A stretch of DNA of 64,000 bases. Origin: DASRWI01 sp035654655. Its GTDB lineage: Bacteria; Bacteroidota; Ignavibacteria; Ignavibacteriales; Ignavibacteriaceae. Position 1 is the stretch's first letter. Every line of letters begins with the position of its first letter. Below, one piece after another: positions 1-9,930 of this stretch. Location: contig DASRWI010000030.1 in NCBI GenBank assembly GCA_035654655.1, positions 221,334 to 285,333 of the forward strand, read 5' to 3'. Under the pieces are notes generated by a model. The model searched no databases. It worked only from the letters and a program-made list of their open reading frames with translations, and was not told the DNA's origin. Position numbers and translations under genes: made by a program.

Positions 1-2609
1 TTCAATTCAATTGGAATGTTCCCGATGATAGAAGCTTATTAAAATTCACTTACAATGCTTCAGGCATTACTGCTAAAGGATACTTAGATTATTTTGAAAT
101 TTCATATGAGAAAACATTAACTCCAGCAGCAAATAAATTAATCTTTTATGCTGGTCCAGTTGATGGCACAATTCAATACAACCTATCAGGATTTCCTTCA
201 AGTAATATAAAGGTATTTGATATATCAGATCACGCAAATGTAAAAGTTGTTACCGAACCACAATTATGGAGTGGAGGAGACTTTCAATTTAGAGCAGTTG
301 AGAATACTTTAAGTTCAAGCAAGTATCTTGCTATAGGAGATGATACATATAAAAGCATAATCAATCCTGTTCAAGTATCAAATTCTAATTTACACGGTAT
401 TCAAGATGGTGCTCAATTTATAATTGTAACTAATAAATTATTTAGAGAGCAGGCTGATAGATTAAAACAGCAGCGTGAAACAAATGAATTAAATAAATTA
501 AGCACTATTGTCGTTGATATTGATGAAATTACAAATGAATTTTCTGCAGGAATAAAAGATGTAAGTGGCTTAAGAAATTTTGTTAAGTATGCTTATCAAA
601 ATTGGACCACCAGACCTCAATTTTTATTGCTTTTTGGAGATGGTGATTATGATTATAAAAATATAGAAGGTTATAGTAGAAATTTTATCTATTCATATCA
701 GAATTATTTACCTGATATATCTCTTAACCTTGACCACCTTTGGACTTATTCAACAGATGATTACTTTGCAAGAGTTAATGGTAATGACTTAATGATTGAT
801 TTAGCATTAGGTAGACTTAATGTCCAAACTCCTTCTGATGGTGAGGCAGTAGTTAACAAAATTATCCAGTACGAAAATTCAGCTGGCAGAGGAACCTGGA
901 AAAACTTAATTACCTTAGTAGCAGATGATGGATATACATCTTCAGGATATGAGGGTGCTTTGCATACAATGCCTTCTGAAACTATTGCAACTACTTATAT
1001 TCCCAAGCAGTATGATATTAAGAAAATCTATATGGCTGCTTATGCTCCCCAGGTAACAGGAAGTGGAAGAAGAAAACCTCAAGTTACAAAAGATTTAATT
1101 AGTACCTTAAACGAAGGTACATTAATAATGAATTATTATGGCCATGGAAATCCAAGTGTATGGACTCACGAATATGTTTTGGAAAAAAATAGTTTCATAC
1201 CGCAATTAACAAATGAAAAGTATCCTTTTCTTTTAGCAGGAACTTGCGATTTTGGATATTTCGATGACCCGACCGACCAAAGTGGTGCTGAAATGTTTGT
1301 TCTTAAAAGAGATGGTGGAATGATTGCTGTTTTTACTGCAACCAGACTTTCATATGCACAATCTAATGCCATCTTAATTGAAAATATATTTAACTCCTTA
1401 TTAAATCAACCTAAGGATAGCATAGGATTATCGGTTCGGTTGGGTTTAGCATCATTCAGAGTTAAGCAAGTTTATATTTCTGATAATGACCAAAAATATC
1501 ATATACTGGGTGACCCTACATTGAAACTTGATATCCCCAGGTATACTGCAAGTATTGATAGTATTAACGGTCAGCCATTTACTACTGTTCAGCAATTAAA
1601 AGCATTAAGCAATGTTAGAATTTCAGGGTCTATTAAAAAGCCAAATGGAACTCCCTGGACAGAAATGAACGGTGAAGGTATTCTTTCTGTTTATGATTCT
1701 GAAAGACAAACAAGACTTCAGGAAATTAATTATGATATAAATCTTCAGGGTGGTGTTATTTTTAGAGGACGTGTATCTATAATTAATGGACAATTTAGTG
1801 CTAACTTTGTAGTTCCAAAAGATATTTCATATGAAAATAGAAATGGAAGAATTACATTTTATTTCTATGATATTAACGATGAAAAAACTGATGGTATTGG
1901 GTATACAAATAACTTTACAGTTGGCGGCACTGATTCAAGTTCATCAAATGATAATAAAGGTCCTGAAATAGATGTTTATTTTGACGATGAAAATTATAAA
2001 AATGCATTATTAGTTAATTCTAATTCAAAATTAATTGTTCATCTGACAGATGAAACAGGATTAAATACAACAGGTACCGGAATAGGACATAAGACTGAAG
2101 GCATTTTAAACGGCAGAGAAAATGATCCTATTGATTTTACAAATTACTTTGAAGGAGATTTAGATTCAGGTGGTAAATCAGGAAAGATTACTTATCAATT
2201 AAATAATCTTGAAAATGGCGAGCATTCATTGCTTGTTAAGGCTTGGGATGTATTCAATAATTTTTCATCAGAATCGGTTAACTTTAAAGTTGTAAGCTCG
2301 GATGAATTAACAATTACAGATGTTTTAAATTATCCAAACCCATTCAGCAGTAATACATCTTTTACATTTCAGCAGAATTTAAGGAATCCACTTGATGTAA
2401 AGATTAGTGTTTATACAGTTGCTGGAAGACTAATTAAAAAAATTGAAAGTTTTGGATTAACAGCCGGATTCGTCAATATCGATTGGGATGGAAGAGATGA
2501 AGATGGTAATGTTCTCGCAAATGGAACTTATTTATACAAGATTTCTATAAAAACAATAGATGGAAAGTTAAGCAAGAGTGTGTTGGGCAAGCTTGCTATT
2601 ATAAGATGA
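1..2609 (+). CDS. porU: PorU-type T9SS C-terminal signal peptidase (peptidase C25), 5' partial
   Basis: The frame is open from base 3 through to the stop, so the gene starts before the window; 868 codons are visible and a few hundred N-terminal residues are missing (full PorU is usually about 1,100-1,200 aa). The visible part holds a gingipain-like C25 protease domain: catalytic His in YYGHGNPSVW (His codon 1143-1145) and Cys in AGTCDFGYFDD (Cys codon 1245-1247). It ends with an Ig-like stretch and a YPNP sorting-type domain (from about 2331). PorU is the outer-membrane sortase of the type IX secretion system: it cuts off the C-terminal signal of cargo and attaches the cargo to the cell surface. 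The in-frame TTG at 627 is not the real start, because homologous sequence continues upstream. porV follows 49 bp downstream, the arrangement known from other Bacteroidota. Confidence 0.9.
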   Translation, partial: QFNWNVPDDRSLLKFTYNASGITAKGYLDYFEISYEKTLTPAANKLIFYAGPVDGTIQYNLSGFPSSNIKVFDISDHANVKVVTEPQLWSGGDFQFRAVENTLSSSKYLAIGDDTYKSIINPVQVSNSNLHGIQDGAQFIIVTNKLFREQADRLKQQRETNELNKLSTIVVDIDEITNEFSAGIKDVSGLRNFVKYAYQNWTTRPQFLLLFGDGDYDYKNIEGYSRNFIYSYQNYLPDISLNLDHLWTYSTDDYFARVNGNDLMIDLALGRLNVQTPSDGEAVVNKIIQYENSAGRGTWKNLITLVADDGYTSSGYEGALHTMPSETIATTYIPKQYDIKKIYMAAYAPQVTGSGRRKPQVTKDLISTLNEGTLIMNYYGHGNPSVWTHEYVLEKNSFIPQLTNEKYPFLLAGTCDFGYFDDPTDQSGAEMFVLKRDGGMIAVFTATRLSYAQSNAILIENIFNSLLNQPKDSIGLSVRLGLASFRVKQVYISDNDQKYHILGDPTLKLDIPRYTASIDSINGQPFTTVQQLKALSNVRISGSIKKPNGTPWTEMNGEGILSVYDSERQTRLQEINYDINLQGGVIFRGRVSIINGQFSANFVVPKDISYENRNGRITFYFYDINDEKTDGIGYTNNFTVGGTDSSSSNDNKGPEIDVYFDDENYKNALLVNSNSKLIVHLTDETGLNTTGTGIGHKTEGILNGRENDPIDFTNYFEGDLDSGGKSGKITYQLNNLENGEHSLLVKAWDVFNNFSSESVNFKVVSSDELTITDVLNYPNPFSSNTSFTFQQNLRNPLDVKISVYTVAGRLIKKIESFGLTAGFVNIDWDGRDEDGNVLANGTYLYKISIKTIDGKLSKSVLGKLAIIR

Positions 2610-2658
2610 AATATCAAACTATGATAAAAAAAATGAATTTATACATTGGAGGAAAAAA

Positions 2659-3813
2659 ATGAAAGTACTACTTAGGATATTTCTTGTATCCTTTATTTTT
2701 CTAACTGTTAAAGAAACATATGCCCAAGGTGAAGCAGCAGTACCTTTCTTGCTGTTGGCTCCTGATTCAAGAGCTGGCGGTTTAGGTGAATCTGGTACTG
2801 GTTTAGCTGACAACTCAGCAGCTATTTTTTGGAACCCCGCAGGTCTGGCTTTTCAAACCGGTTCTGAAGTTAGTATCACTCACAGTAATTGGCTGCCTCA
2901 ATTCCACCTGGATTTATTTTACGATTATCTTACCTATAAACAATATATGGAAGAAGTAGATGGAGTTGTTTCCGCAAGTATTACATATATGAACTTCGGA
3001 GAATTTGCAAGAACAGGTGAAGGTGGTCCTGAAGTAATAGGAACATTCCGTTCTTTTGATGCAGCTTTAACTTTAGGCTATGCTACAAAGTTAAGTTCTG
3101 ACTGGGGATTAGGAACAAATTTTAGATTAATCCATAGTAGACTTTCAGATCAGCCAACTGCAGAAGAACAGGGTAAAGGTGTTGCTACCTCAATCAGTTT
3201 TGACATTGCAGCAATGTGGCGTCCTGTAAAATTTGTTCTTCCATTTCTTGATGAAGATATTGGAGGACAGTTAAGTATAGGAGTTAACTTAAGTAACTTA
3301 GGACCAAAGATTTATTATATAGATAAAGCTCAAGCTGATCCTATACCAACAAACTTCAGATTAGGTTTTGCTTATCAAATTTTAAATGATGAATATAATT
3401 CTCTTTTATATACATTGGACTTCAGCAAACTGCTTGTAAGTAAAAAGGGAAGTGAGTCAAAAGAATTTTATCAAGCTATTTTTTATGCTTGGGCTGATAA
3501 ACCTTTTAAAGAAGAACTTAGAGATATCGTTACCTCAATGGGACTTGAATACTGGTATGGAAAACCAGGAGATTTCTTGTTTGCATTAAGAAGTGGATTC
3601 TTTTATGAAGATCCATCTTATGGAAATAGAAAATTCATTACCTTTGGTGCAGGTATTAGATATGATATGTATGGTTTTGATTTCAGTTATATTACCACAT
3701 CTCCATTCAAGGGAATGGAAACTCATCCATTATCAGAAACTTTAAGATTTTCTGTTATCATAGGTTGGGGTGGAGCTACACAAACTACAAAAGGTCTTCC
3801 TAGAGGTATTTAA
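2659..3813 (+). CDS. porV: PorV/LptO-type T9SS outer-membrane protein
   Basis: A 384-residue protein with a cleavable signal peptide ending near TYAQ (about residue 23), followed by the start typical of the PorV/PorQ (UPF0164-like) family: VPFLLLAPDSRAGGLGE, then DNSAAIFWNPAGLAF. The rest alternates short amphipathic strands, as expected of an outer-membrane beta-barrel. PorV shuttles T9SS cargo from the translocon to the PorU sortase, so its position right after porU fits. The start is supported by a clear GGAGG at 2648-2652, six bases before the ATG. The downstream M6-like gene begins 6 bp after the stop, so the three are probably co-transcribed. Family and role are strongly supported; PorV versus a PorQ-like paralogue rests mainly on the porU linkage. 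Confidence 0.88.
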   Translation: MKVLLRIFLVSFIFLTVKETYAQGEAAVPFLLLAPDSRAGGLGESGTGLADNSAAIFWNPAGLAFQTGSEVSITHSNWLPQFHLDLFYDYLTYKQYMEEVDGVVSASITYMNFGEFARTGEGGPEVIGTFRSFDAALTLGYATKLSSDWGLGTNFRLIHSRLSDQPTAEEQGKGVATSISFDIAAMWRPVKFVLPFLDEDIGGQLSIGVNLSNLGPKIYYIDKAQADPIPTNFRLGFAYQILNDEYNSLLYTLDFSKLLVSKKGSESKEFYQAIFYAWADKPFKEELRDIVTSMGLEYWYGKPGDFLFALRSGFFYEDPSYGNRKFITFGAGIRYDMYGFDFSYITTSPFKGMETHPLSETLRFSVIIGWGGATQTTKGLPRGI

Positions 3814-3819
3814 TTAAAA

Positions 3820-6780
3820 ATGATTAGTAGAATTATTTTAGCCACTTTATTTTTAATGGGCAGTTTATCTGCCCAAACTTTTATGGGGAAATTATCATCA
3901 TCACCTAACAAAGAAAATAAAGTAATTTCTGATAGTGTTAGAGTTCTTGCTGTAATGGTTGAATTTCAGTCTGATAAAGATGAAGCTACCTTTGGCAATG
4001 GTAAATTTGGGTCCATTTATTCCCAGGATTATGGGAATACAATATTAGACCCTTTACCGCACAATAAACCTTACTTTGAATCTCATTTAGAATTTGTAAA
4101 AAATTATTTTACTAAAGTTTCAAAGGGAAAATTAAAAGTAAGTTATAATGTTTTGCCGGATGTAATTACTGTTTCTAAAACTATGAGAAATTATACTCCT
4201 CCTGCAAAAGTTGAAGATTTTACTAACTTAGGAACTTTCGCAAATGAGGTATGGACTAAAGTCGATTCAGCTTATCAAAATATAAATTTTTCAGATTATG
4301 ATGTATTTTTAATTTTTCATGCAGGTGTGGGAAGAGATATTAGTCTTCCTGGTAGTTTAAATATTGAAAGAGATTTACCCTCTGTCTATTTAGGATTGAA
4401 AACTTTAAAAGGAATTTATGGCCAGGATTTTACTGGTTTTTCTTTACCAATAAGTGGTGGGAAAATTACTAACTCACTTATTATTCCTGAAACTGAAAGT
4501 AGAGAATTAAGTTCTTTAGGGCAAACATTTTTATTTGAAATTACTATCAATGGTTTACTTGTTTCAAGTATCGCCAGCCATTTAGGCTTGCCAGATTTAT
4601 TTGATACTGAGACAGGGTTAAGTGCAATCGGACGATTTGGATTAATGGACGGACAATCCATTTTTGCTTACTCAGGATTATTTCCTCCTGAACCTTCAGC
4701 CTGGGAAAAAATTTATTTAGGTTGGGCTGAACCAACTGAAGTTGTTCCATCAGATCAAAATATTTCTTTATCTGCAGACTTAGCTGCTGTTTCAGGAGAT
4801 AATGTAATTTTAAAAGTGCCAATAAATTCAAGCGAATATTACCTTGTCGAAAATCGTCAGAGAGATGTTTTTAAAGATGGAATAAATATTAAGTATGTAC
4901 TTAATGGAGATACCTTAACAAAAAATTTTCCAAAAGATACAACCGGATTTTACAGCTATACTGTTGATACATTGAATGGAGTGGTTATGGATGTAGATGA
5001 GTTTGATTGGGCTTTACCCGGAAACGGAATTGTAATTTGGCATATTGATGAAAATGTAATTAATGCAAAAATTAATGAAAATAAGATTAACACTGATAAA
5101 AACAGAAGAGGTGTTGATGTTGAGGAAGCAGATGGTATTCAGGACATAGGTGAAGAGTTTACAACTATCTTCGGTGATGTAGTTGTTGGTGAAGGTGAAC
5201 CTAATGATTTTTGGTTTGCTGGTAATGAAAGTGAATTATTTGAAAATAAATTTTCTTATGATACACGTCCGGATACTCGTTCAAATGATGGAACTAATAG
5301 TTTGATAACGATGGAGAATTTTTCTGCATCAGACAATAAGATGAATTTTAGCTTATCCTTCGGAAATAATCAGATTTCATTAAGAGAGATAAGAAAATTT
5401 AATTTTCCATTAGATAATGTTAAGCTTAATTCCGACAAAAATAGTTTTGACTTTTATGTAAAGTCAGGAACTGATTTAATCAAAAAGAATCCTTTTGATT
5501 ATACATTATATCCAAATTTTACTTCTTTCAAAACTGCAACAGATTATTTTTCAGGTTTAGGACAAAGTATATTCGGAACTATTGGCAATAAACTAAATAA
5601 TATTTTTATAAATATTAATAATGATACGACAAGAAATACAATTGAACTAAGTGATTCTATTACAACTCCTCCAGTGTTAATTACAGATTTGAATAATGAA
5701 AACTTTGTTCTTGTTGGTACTAAGAATGGTATTTATAAAATCAGAGTTAATAATACAATTGCAGATTCACTTATTATCAACAAACGTGTTAAAAAAATTG
5801 CCGCCCAAGGTAGCTATTATTCTTTTATAACGGAAAATTCTTTTAATGATAATGAGGGAAGAAACAATGATTTGAATGGAGAAAATCCTTTAGATATAGT
5901 TCTGACAAAAGATAGGAATGATAATTACTTAAATGTTATCCTGACTGAACAAAATAATATTTTTACAATCGGTGCTGAAAATAATAAATTTAAATTAAAT
6001 TCATCTATACCTGTTAAGAGCTTTATCCTGTCAGATTTAAAAGGTGATGGTGAGAATTATATAGTATATTCTACAGGAAATTCAGTTGAAGCAGTTAATT
6101 TAACTGGTGCTTCAGCTGAGAATTTTCCTATTTCTATTCCTAATAAAACATTTAAAGAATATTTCTTATCTGCAGAATTAAATGGTAATAATGTTTTACT
6201 TACTTTTACAACCGATGGCAGTATATATTTTATTGATTCTAAAACTGGAAAACTATTAGAAAACTATTCATTATCGGTTGGCGATGATTTTGCAGCTTCA
6301 CCAATATTCTCTACTTTATTAATATCATTAACTGATGGTTCTAAAGGTTTAACATTGGCAGCCTTAAATCAAGTAGGGGATATTTATTTGTGGAATGTTT
6401 ATCAACTAAAATATAATAGTATATGGAGCGAGGAGAATGCTGATAATAGAAACTCCTCATTCTATAAACCAGCTTCGAAAACTAATGTAGTTACTGAATT
6501 TTTCCCTGCGGCAAGGACTTACAATTATCCAAATCCAGTTTATGATAATGAAACTTTTATTAGATACTATGTAGGCACTGATGCTAATATAAATATAAAA
6601 ATTTATGATTTAGCAGGTGACCTTATTGCCGAATTAAATAGTTCTGCAAATGGCGGTATGGATAATGAAACCAAATGGGATGTATCTAATGTTGCAAGTG
6701 GAGTTTATATAGCAAAGGTTGAAGCATCTTCAGGTGGTAATGTAGAGCATACTACAATAAAAATTGCAGTAATTAAATAA
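3820..6780 (+). CDS. M6-metalloprotease-like secreted protein with degenerate active site and T9SS sorting domain
   Basis: A 986-residue protein with a signal peptide (cleavage near SLSAQ, about residue 19). Residues about 40-480 resemble the M6 (immune inhibitor A-like) family: VRVLAVMVEFQ near the start, the GLPDLFDT segment after the zinc site, and the later GNGIVIWHIDEN ... VEEADG motif. The zinc-binding HExxH that should sit directly before LGLPD is replaced by S249-S-I-A-S253, so it is probably not an active protease. The middle part is Asn-rich and may form a propeller-like scaffold. The last about 85 residues are a type A sorting domain (YNYPNPV ... GVYIAKVE ... IKIAVIK). It sits 6 bp after porV. 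It could be a surface structural or binding protein; its function is unknown. Confidence 0.78.
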   Translation: MISRIILATLFLMGSLSAQTFMGKLSSSPNKENKVISDSVRVLAVMVEFQSDKDEATFGNGKFGSIYSQDYGNTILDPLPHNKPYFESHLEFVKNYFTKVSKGKLKVSYNVLPDVITVSKTMRNYTPPAKVEDFTNLGTFANEVWTKVDSAYQNINFSDYDVFLIFHAGVGRDISLPGSLNIERDLPSVYLGLKTLKGIYGQDFTGFSLPISGGKITNSLIIPETESRELSSLGQTFLFEITINGLLVSSIASHLGLPDLFDTETGLSAIGRFGLMDGQSIFAYSGLFPPEPSAWEKIYLGWAEPTEVVPSDQNISLSADLAAVSGDNVILKVPINSSEYYLVENRQRDVFKDGINIKYVLNGDTLTKNFPKDTTGFYSYTVDTLNGVVMDVDEFDWALPGNGIVIWHIDENVINAKINENKINTDKNRRGVDVEEADGIQDIGEEFTTIFGDVVVGEGEPNDFWFAGNESELFENKFSYDTRPDTRSNDGTNSLITMENFSASDNKMNFSLSFGNNQISLREIRKFNFPLDNVKLNSDKNSFDFYVKSGTDLIKKNPFDYTLYPNFTSFKTATDYFSGLGQSIFGTIGNKLNNIFININNDTTRNTIELSDSITTPPVLITDLNNENFVLVGTKNGIYKIRVNNTIADSLIINKRVKKIAAQGSYYSFITENSFNDNEGRNNDLNGENPLDIVLTKDRNDNYLNVILTEQNNIFTIGAENNKFKLNSSIPVKSFILSDLKGDGENYIVYSTGNSVEAVNLTGASAENFPISIPNKTFKEYFLSAELNGNNVLLTFTTDGSIYFIDSKTGKLLENYSLSVGDDFAASPIFSTLLISLTDGSKGLTLAALNQVGDIYLWNVYQLKYNSIWSEENADNRNSSFYKPASKTNVVTEFFPAARTYNYPNPVYDNETFIRYYVGTDANINIKIYDLAGDLIAELNSSANGGMDNETKWDVSNVASGVYIAKVEASSGGNVEHTTIKIAVIK

Positions 6781-6821
6781 CTATTTTCTATGTCTTTTTT
6801 ATTTATAACATTTCCCCTTAT

Positions 6822-9800
6822 ATGAAGTTTATATTCAAATTATTTTTATTTGTATTCATCTTAAGTCTAAATACTTTTGCACAGTTTACTCAGTTTCATC
6901 CTGAATTAGACTGGTATACCATAAAAGGTAAACATGCTGAAGTGCATTTTCACGAAGGTACTGAAAGAACTGCTGAAGTAATTTTAAAGATTATTGACGA
7001 AGTTTGGGGACCAATTACATCTCTTTATGAATATGAACCTGAAACAGTTCACTTTGTAATCAAAGATTTAGATGATTATTCAAATGGTGCTACTTATTTC
7101 TTTGATAATAAGATAGAGATTTGGGCAAGTGCATTAGATTTTGATTTACGAGGCACACATAACTGGTTAAGGAATGTAATCTCTCACGAATTTACACACC
7201 TTGTGCAAATTCAAGCTTCAATGAAAGCAACCCGTACATTACCTGCAGTATTCCTGCAAATGATGAATTATGAAGATGAAAGAAGACCTGATATTCTATA
7301 TGGATTTCCTAATTTTATAGTCAGTTATCCATTTGCTACTATCAATGTACCTGCTTGGTGGGCAGAAGGCACTGCTCAATATATGCGAAAAGAATTAGAT
7401 TACGAGAGATGGGATTCTCATCGCGATATGATTTTGCGTTCCTATGTTCTTGATAATAAAATGCTTACCTGGAATGAGATGGGAGTTTTTGGCAAGACAA
7501 GTCTTGGCAATGAATCTGTTTATAATTCTGGATTTTCTCTTACAAGATATATCTCTCAGAAATATGGTGAAGCTAAGCTCAGGGAAATAAGTAAATCATT
7601 GGGAAAATTTACAAACTTTACAATTGACGCTGCTTTTGAAGATGTTCTTGGTAAATCAGGCAATGAAGTTTATAATGAATGGAAAAGCTATTTAACTGAT
7701 TATTACAAAAAAAGAACTCAAAATATTGATACGTTAAAAGGGAATATGATTTCTGATGTTGGATTTGGAAATTTTTATCCGACTATTTCAAAGGACAAAA
7801 ATAAAATTTATTATATATCAAATAAATCATCTGATTACTTCAGTCCTTCCAATCTTTATGTATATGATTTAAATACAAAAGAAGAAAAAAAATTAATTGA
7901 TAATATCAGGTCTACTTATGGGTTTATTGAAAATGAAAAAAAGATTGTATATGCTAAACTAAGTGATGATAATAAGAACTATTACAATGTTCACGACCTT
8001 TATGTTTATGATGTTACATCTGAAGATGAAGTTAGATTAACTAATAACTTAAGAGCTAACCAACCAACAGTTTCCAATGATGGGAAGAAGGTAGCATTCT
8101 TATTTCAGAAGGATGGAACAACTAATTTGGGCATAGTTGATATAGATGGTAATAATTTTAAACAACTTACTTTCTACAAAAACGGTGAGCAGATTTATAA
8201 TCCTAAGTTCTCTAATGATGGAAATTTAATATTATTTGATTTTTCCTATTTGCATAACAGGGATATTGCCTACTATGATTTAAGCAAAAATGTATATGAT
8301 TTCTTAATTGCAACAGAAGATGATGAAAGAAATCCTGTTTTAGATAAAGATGGAAATTTAATTTACGCTTCAGATAGAACTGGTATCTACAATATTTATA
8401 GAAGAGAATTAAAATCAAATACAGATGTACAGCTTACCAATGTTCTTGGCGGTGCATTCATGCCTGCTATAGATGAAAATAATGATATTGCATATGCTGG
8501 ATATACTTCATCAGGATATAAAATATTCTATCTTCCTATTTCAGAACAAAAACAAATTGCAAAAAATAGCAGTTACGAAAGACCGCAAAATTATCCTTTA
8601 GGGGAAGATAGACCTAATGGTGATATATCAAAGTTTGACGTCAATACTTTAAAGAATTTTAATGATAAAGAAGATATAAAATCTGAACCTAAAAAATATG
8701 CTGGTGCTTTTTCAAAACTTACCTTCTTTCCATTTGTAAGGTATGATAATTATAATACATCAAATAAGTTTATTGAGAAATTAAAACCGGGCTTGTATAT
8801 ATCTTCAAATGATATGTTGAATAGATATTCCTTATTTGCAGGTGGCTCAATAAATACAAGATTAGAAAGAGATTTATTCTTAACTTTTGATTATAGGAAT
8901 AAACTTCCTCTTCTTTTTGATTTAGGCTTAAAGCCTGAGTTAACTCTTGAACTATACAATATTAGTCGTAAATCTAATGTCGATATATTCTTTGGGACTG
9001 ATTCAACTGAAGGTGTTGATTATACTTATAAAATTCCTACTGATGTAACTTATAATTTATTTGAAGTAGATTTAGCTGCCAGACATCGGATATTCTCAAG
9101 ATATTCTAATCTTGAATTCAGATATATCTTCAGCAGATATTCTGCAGCTATTGGCAGTTTTATTTTACCGGATGAGAATAATACGTTATACCCAACAACT
9201 GATGATACATACCTTATAGGAAGCAATTTTCAAATTAAATATGATTTGGATTTATGGCTTCCACATAGAAACGATGATATAAATCCCTTAGGTATGCAGG
9301 TTGAGTTAAGATATAATTATGAAATGAACAAGTTTAATGATGAAGGTCAGTACGAAATTAAAGATGGGACATTACAACCAAAGTATAATCACTTTAACTT
9401 TCATCGTTTAGAATTAAATTCTAAATTTGCTGCTCCTTTGTGGTATGGACATTCTTTAACTGCGCAATTAAGAGCAGGAACGATTTTCGGACCTCAAATG
9501 CCGGACTTCTTTGATTTCTATTTAGGGGGATTAATTGGAATGAAAGCTTATCCTTTCTATGCGCTTAGTGGAAATGAAATTGGATGGCTTAATTTAACTT
9601 ATAGGTTACCTTTATTTGAAAATATTGACACCAGGATTGGGCACCTATATCTTGATAAAATTTTCTTTTCAGTTTATGGAGACCTCGGTCATGCATGGAA
9701 TGGTGATATTCCTGCATTTAAGGATTTTAAAAAAGGTGCCGGTGCAGAAATAAGAATTCAAATGACTTCTTTTTATATGTTCCCAACAAGTGTATTCGTA

Positions 9801-9911
9801 AATGCTTCTTATGGATTTGATAAGTTCACAAGATTTGTAAGAGACAGGGAGGTTACTTACGGAAAAGAATTGAGATTATATGGTGGAATTCTGTTTGGGT
9901 TTGATTTTTAA
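6822..9911 (+). CDS. Gluzincin metallopeptidase / TolB-like propeller / outer-membrane barrel fusion protein
   Basis: A 1,029-residue protein with a signal peptide ending near NTFAQ (about residue 21). Residues about 25-300 form a peptidase-MA-like gluzincin domain: HEFTH at 122-126 gives the two zinc histidines and catalytic Glu123, and WWAEGTAQY supplies Glu182 as third ligand. Residues about 310-590 contain repeated PD40/TolB propeller blades (for example PTISKDKNKIYYIS, PTVSNDGKKVAFL, PKFSNDGNLILFD). From about 640 to the end the pattern is of beta strands ending in aromatic-rich segments and a terminal Phe, resembling an Omp85/surface-antigen barrel. The likely site is the outer membrane, with peptidase and propeller on one side. 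It lies 41 bp after the M6-like gene. The protease residues are intact; the substrate is unknown. Confidence 0.75.
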   Translation: MKFIFKLFLFVFILSLNTFAQFTQFHPELDWYTIKGKHAEVHFHEGTERTAEVILKIIDEVWGPITSLYEYEPETVHFVIKDLDDYSNGATYFFDNKIEIWASALDFDLRGTHNWLRNVISHEFTHLVQIQASMKATRTLPAVFLQMMNYEDERRPDILYGFPNFIVSYPFATINVPAWWAEGTAQYMRKELDYERWDSHRDMILRSYVLDNKMLTWNEMGVFGKTSLGNESVYNSGFSLTRYISQKYGEAKLREISKSLGKFTNFTIDAAFEDVLGKSGNEVYNEWKSYLTDYYKKRTQNIDTLKGNMISDVGFGNFYPTISKDKNKIYYISNKSSDYFSPSNLYVYDLNTKEEKKLIDNIRSTYGFIENEKKIVYAKLSDDNKNYYNVHDLYVYDVTSEDEVRLTNNLRANQPTVSNDGKKVAFLFQKDGTTNLGIVDIDGNNFKQLTFYKNGEQIYNPKFSNDGNLILFDFSYLHNRDIAYYDLSKNVYDFLIATEDDERNPVLDKDGNLIYASDRTGIYNIYRRELKSNTDVQLTNVLGGAFMPAIDENNDIAYAGYTSSGYKIFYLPISEQKQIAKNSSYERPQNYPLGEDRPNGDISKFDVNTLKNFNDKEDIKSEPKKYAGAFSKLTFFPFVRYDNYNTSNKFIEKLKPGLYISSNDMLNRYSLFAGGSINTRLERDLFLTFDYRNKLPLLFDLGLKPELTLELYNISRKSNVDIFFGTDSTEGVDYTYKIPTDVTYNLFEVDLAARHRIFSRYSNLEFRYIFSRYSAAIGSFILPDENNTLYPTTDDTYLIGSNFQIKYDLDLWLPHRNDDINPLGMQVELRYNYEMNKFNDEGQYEIKDGTLQPKYNHFNFHRLELNSKFAAPLWYGHSLTAQLRAGTIFGPQMPDFFDFYLGGLIGMKAYPFYALSGNEIGWLNLTYRLPLFENIDTRIGHLYLDKIFFSVYGDLGHAWNGDIPAFKDFKKGAGAEIRIQMTSFYMFPTSVFVNASYGFDKFTRFVRDREVTYGKELRLYGGILFGFDF

Positions 9912-9930
9912 ATATTAACGAATTTTTATT

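Noticed and set aside
627..2609. Complete gene starting at the TTG at 627
   Set aside because: The frame is open and PorU-like back to base 3, so the TTG is an internal Leu codon and the gene is cut by the window edge.
4547..4831. 94-codon antisense frame in the M6-like gene
   Set aside because: Leu/Lys/Gln-rich shadow with no ribosome site or family resemblance.
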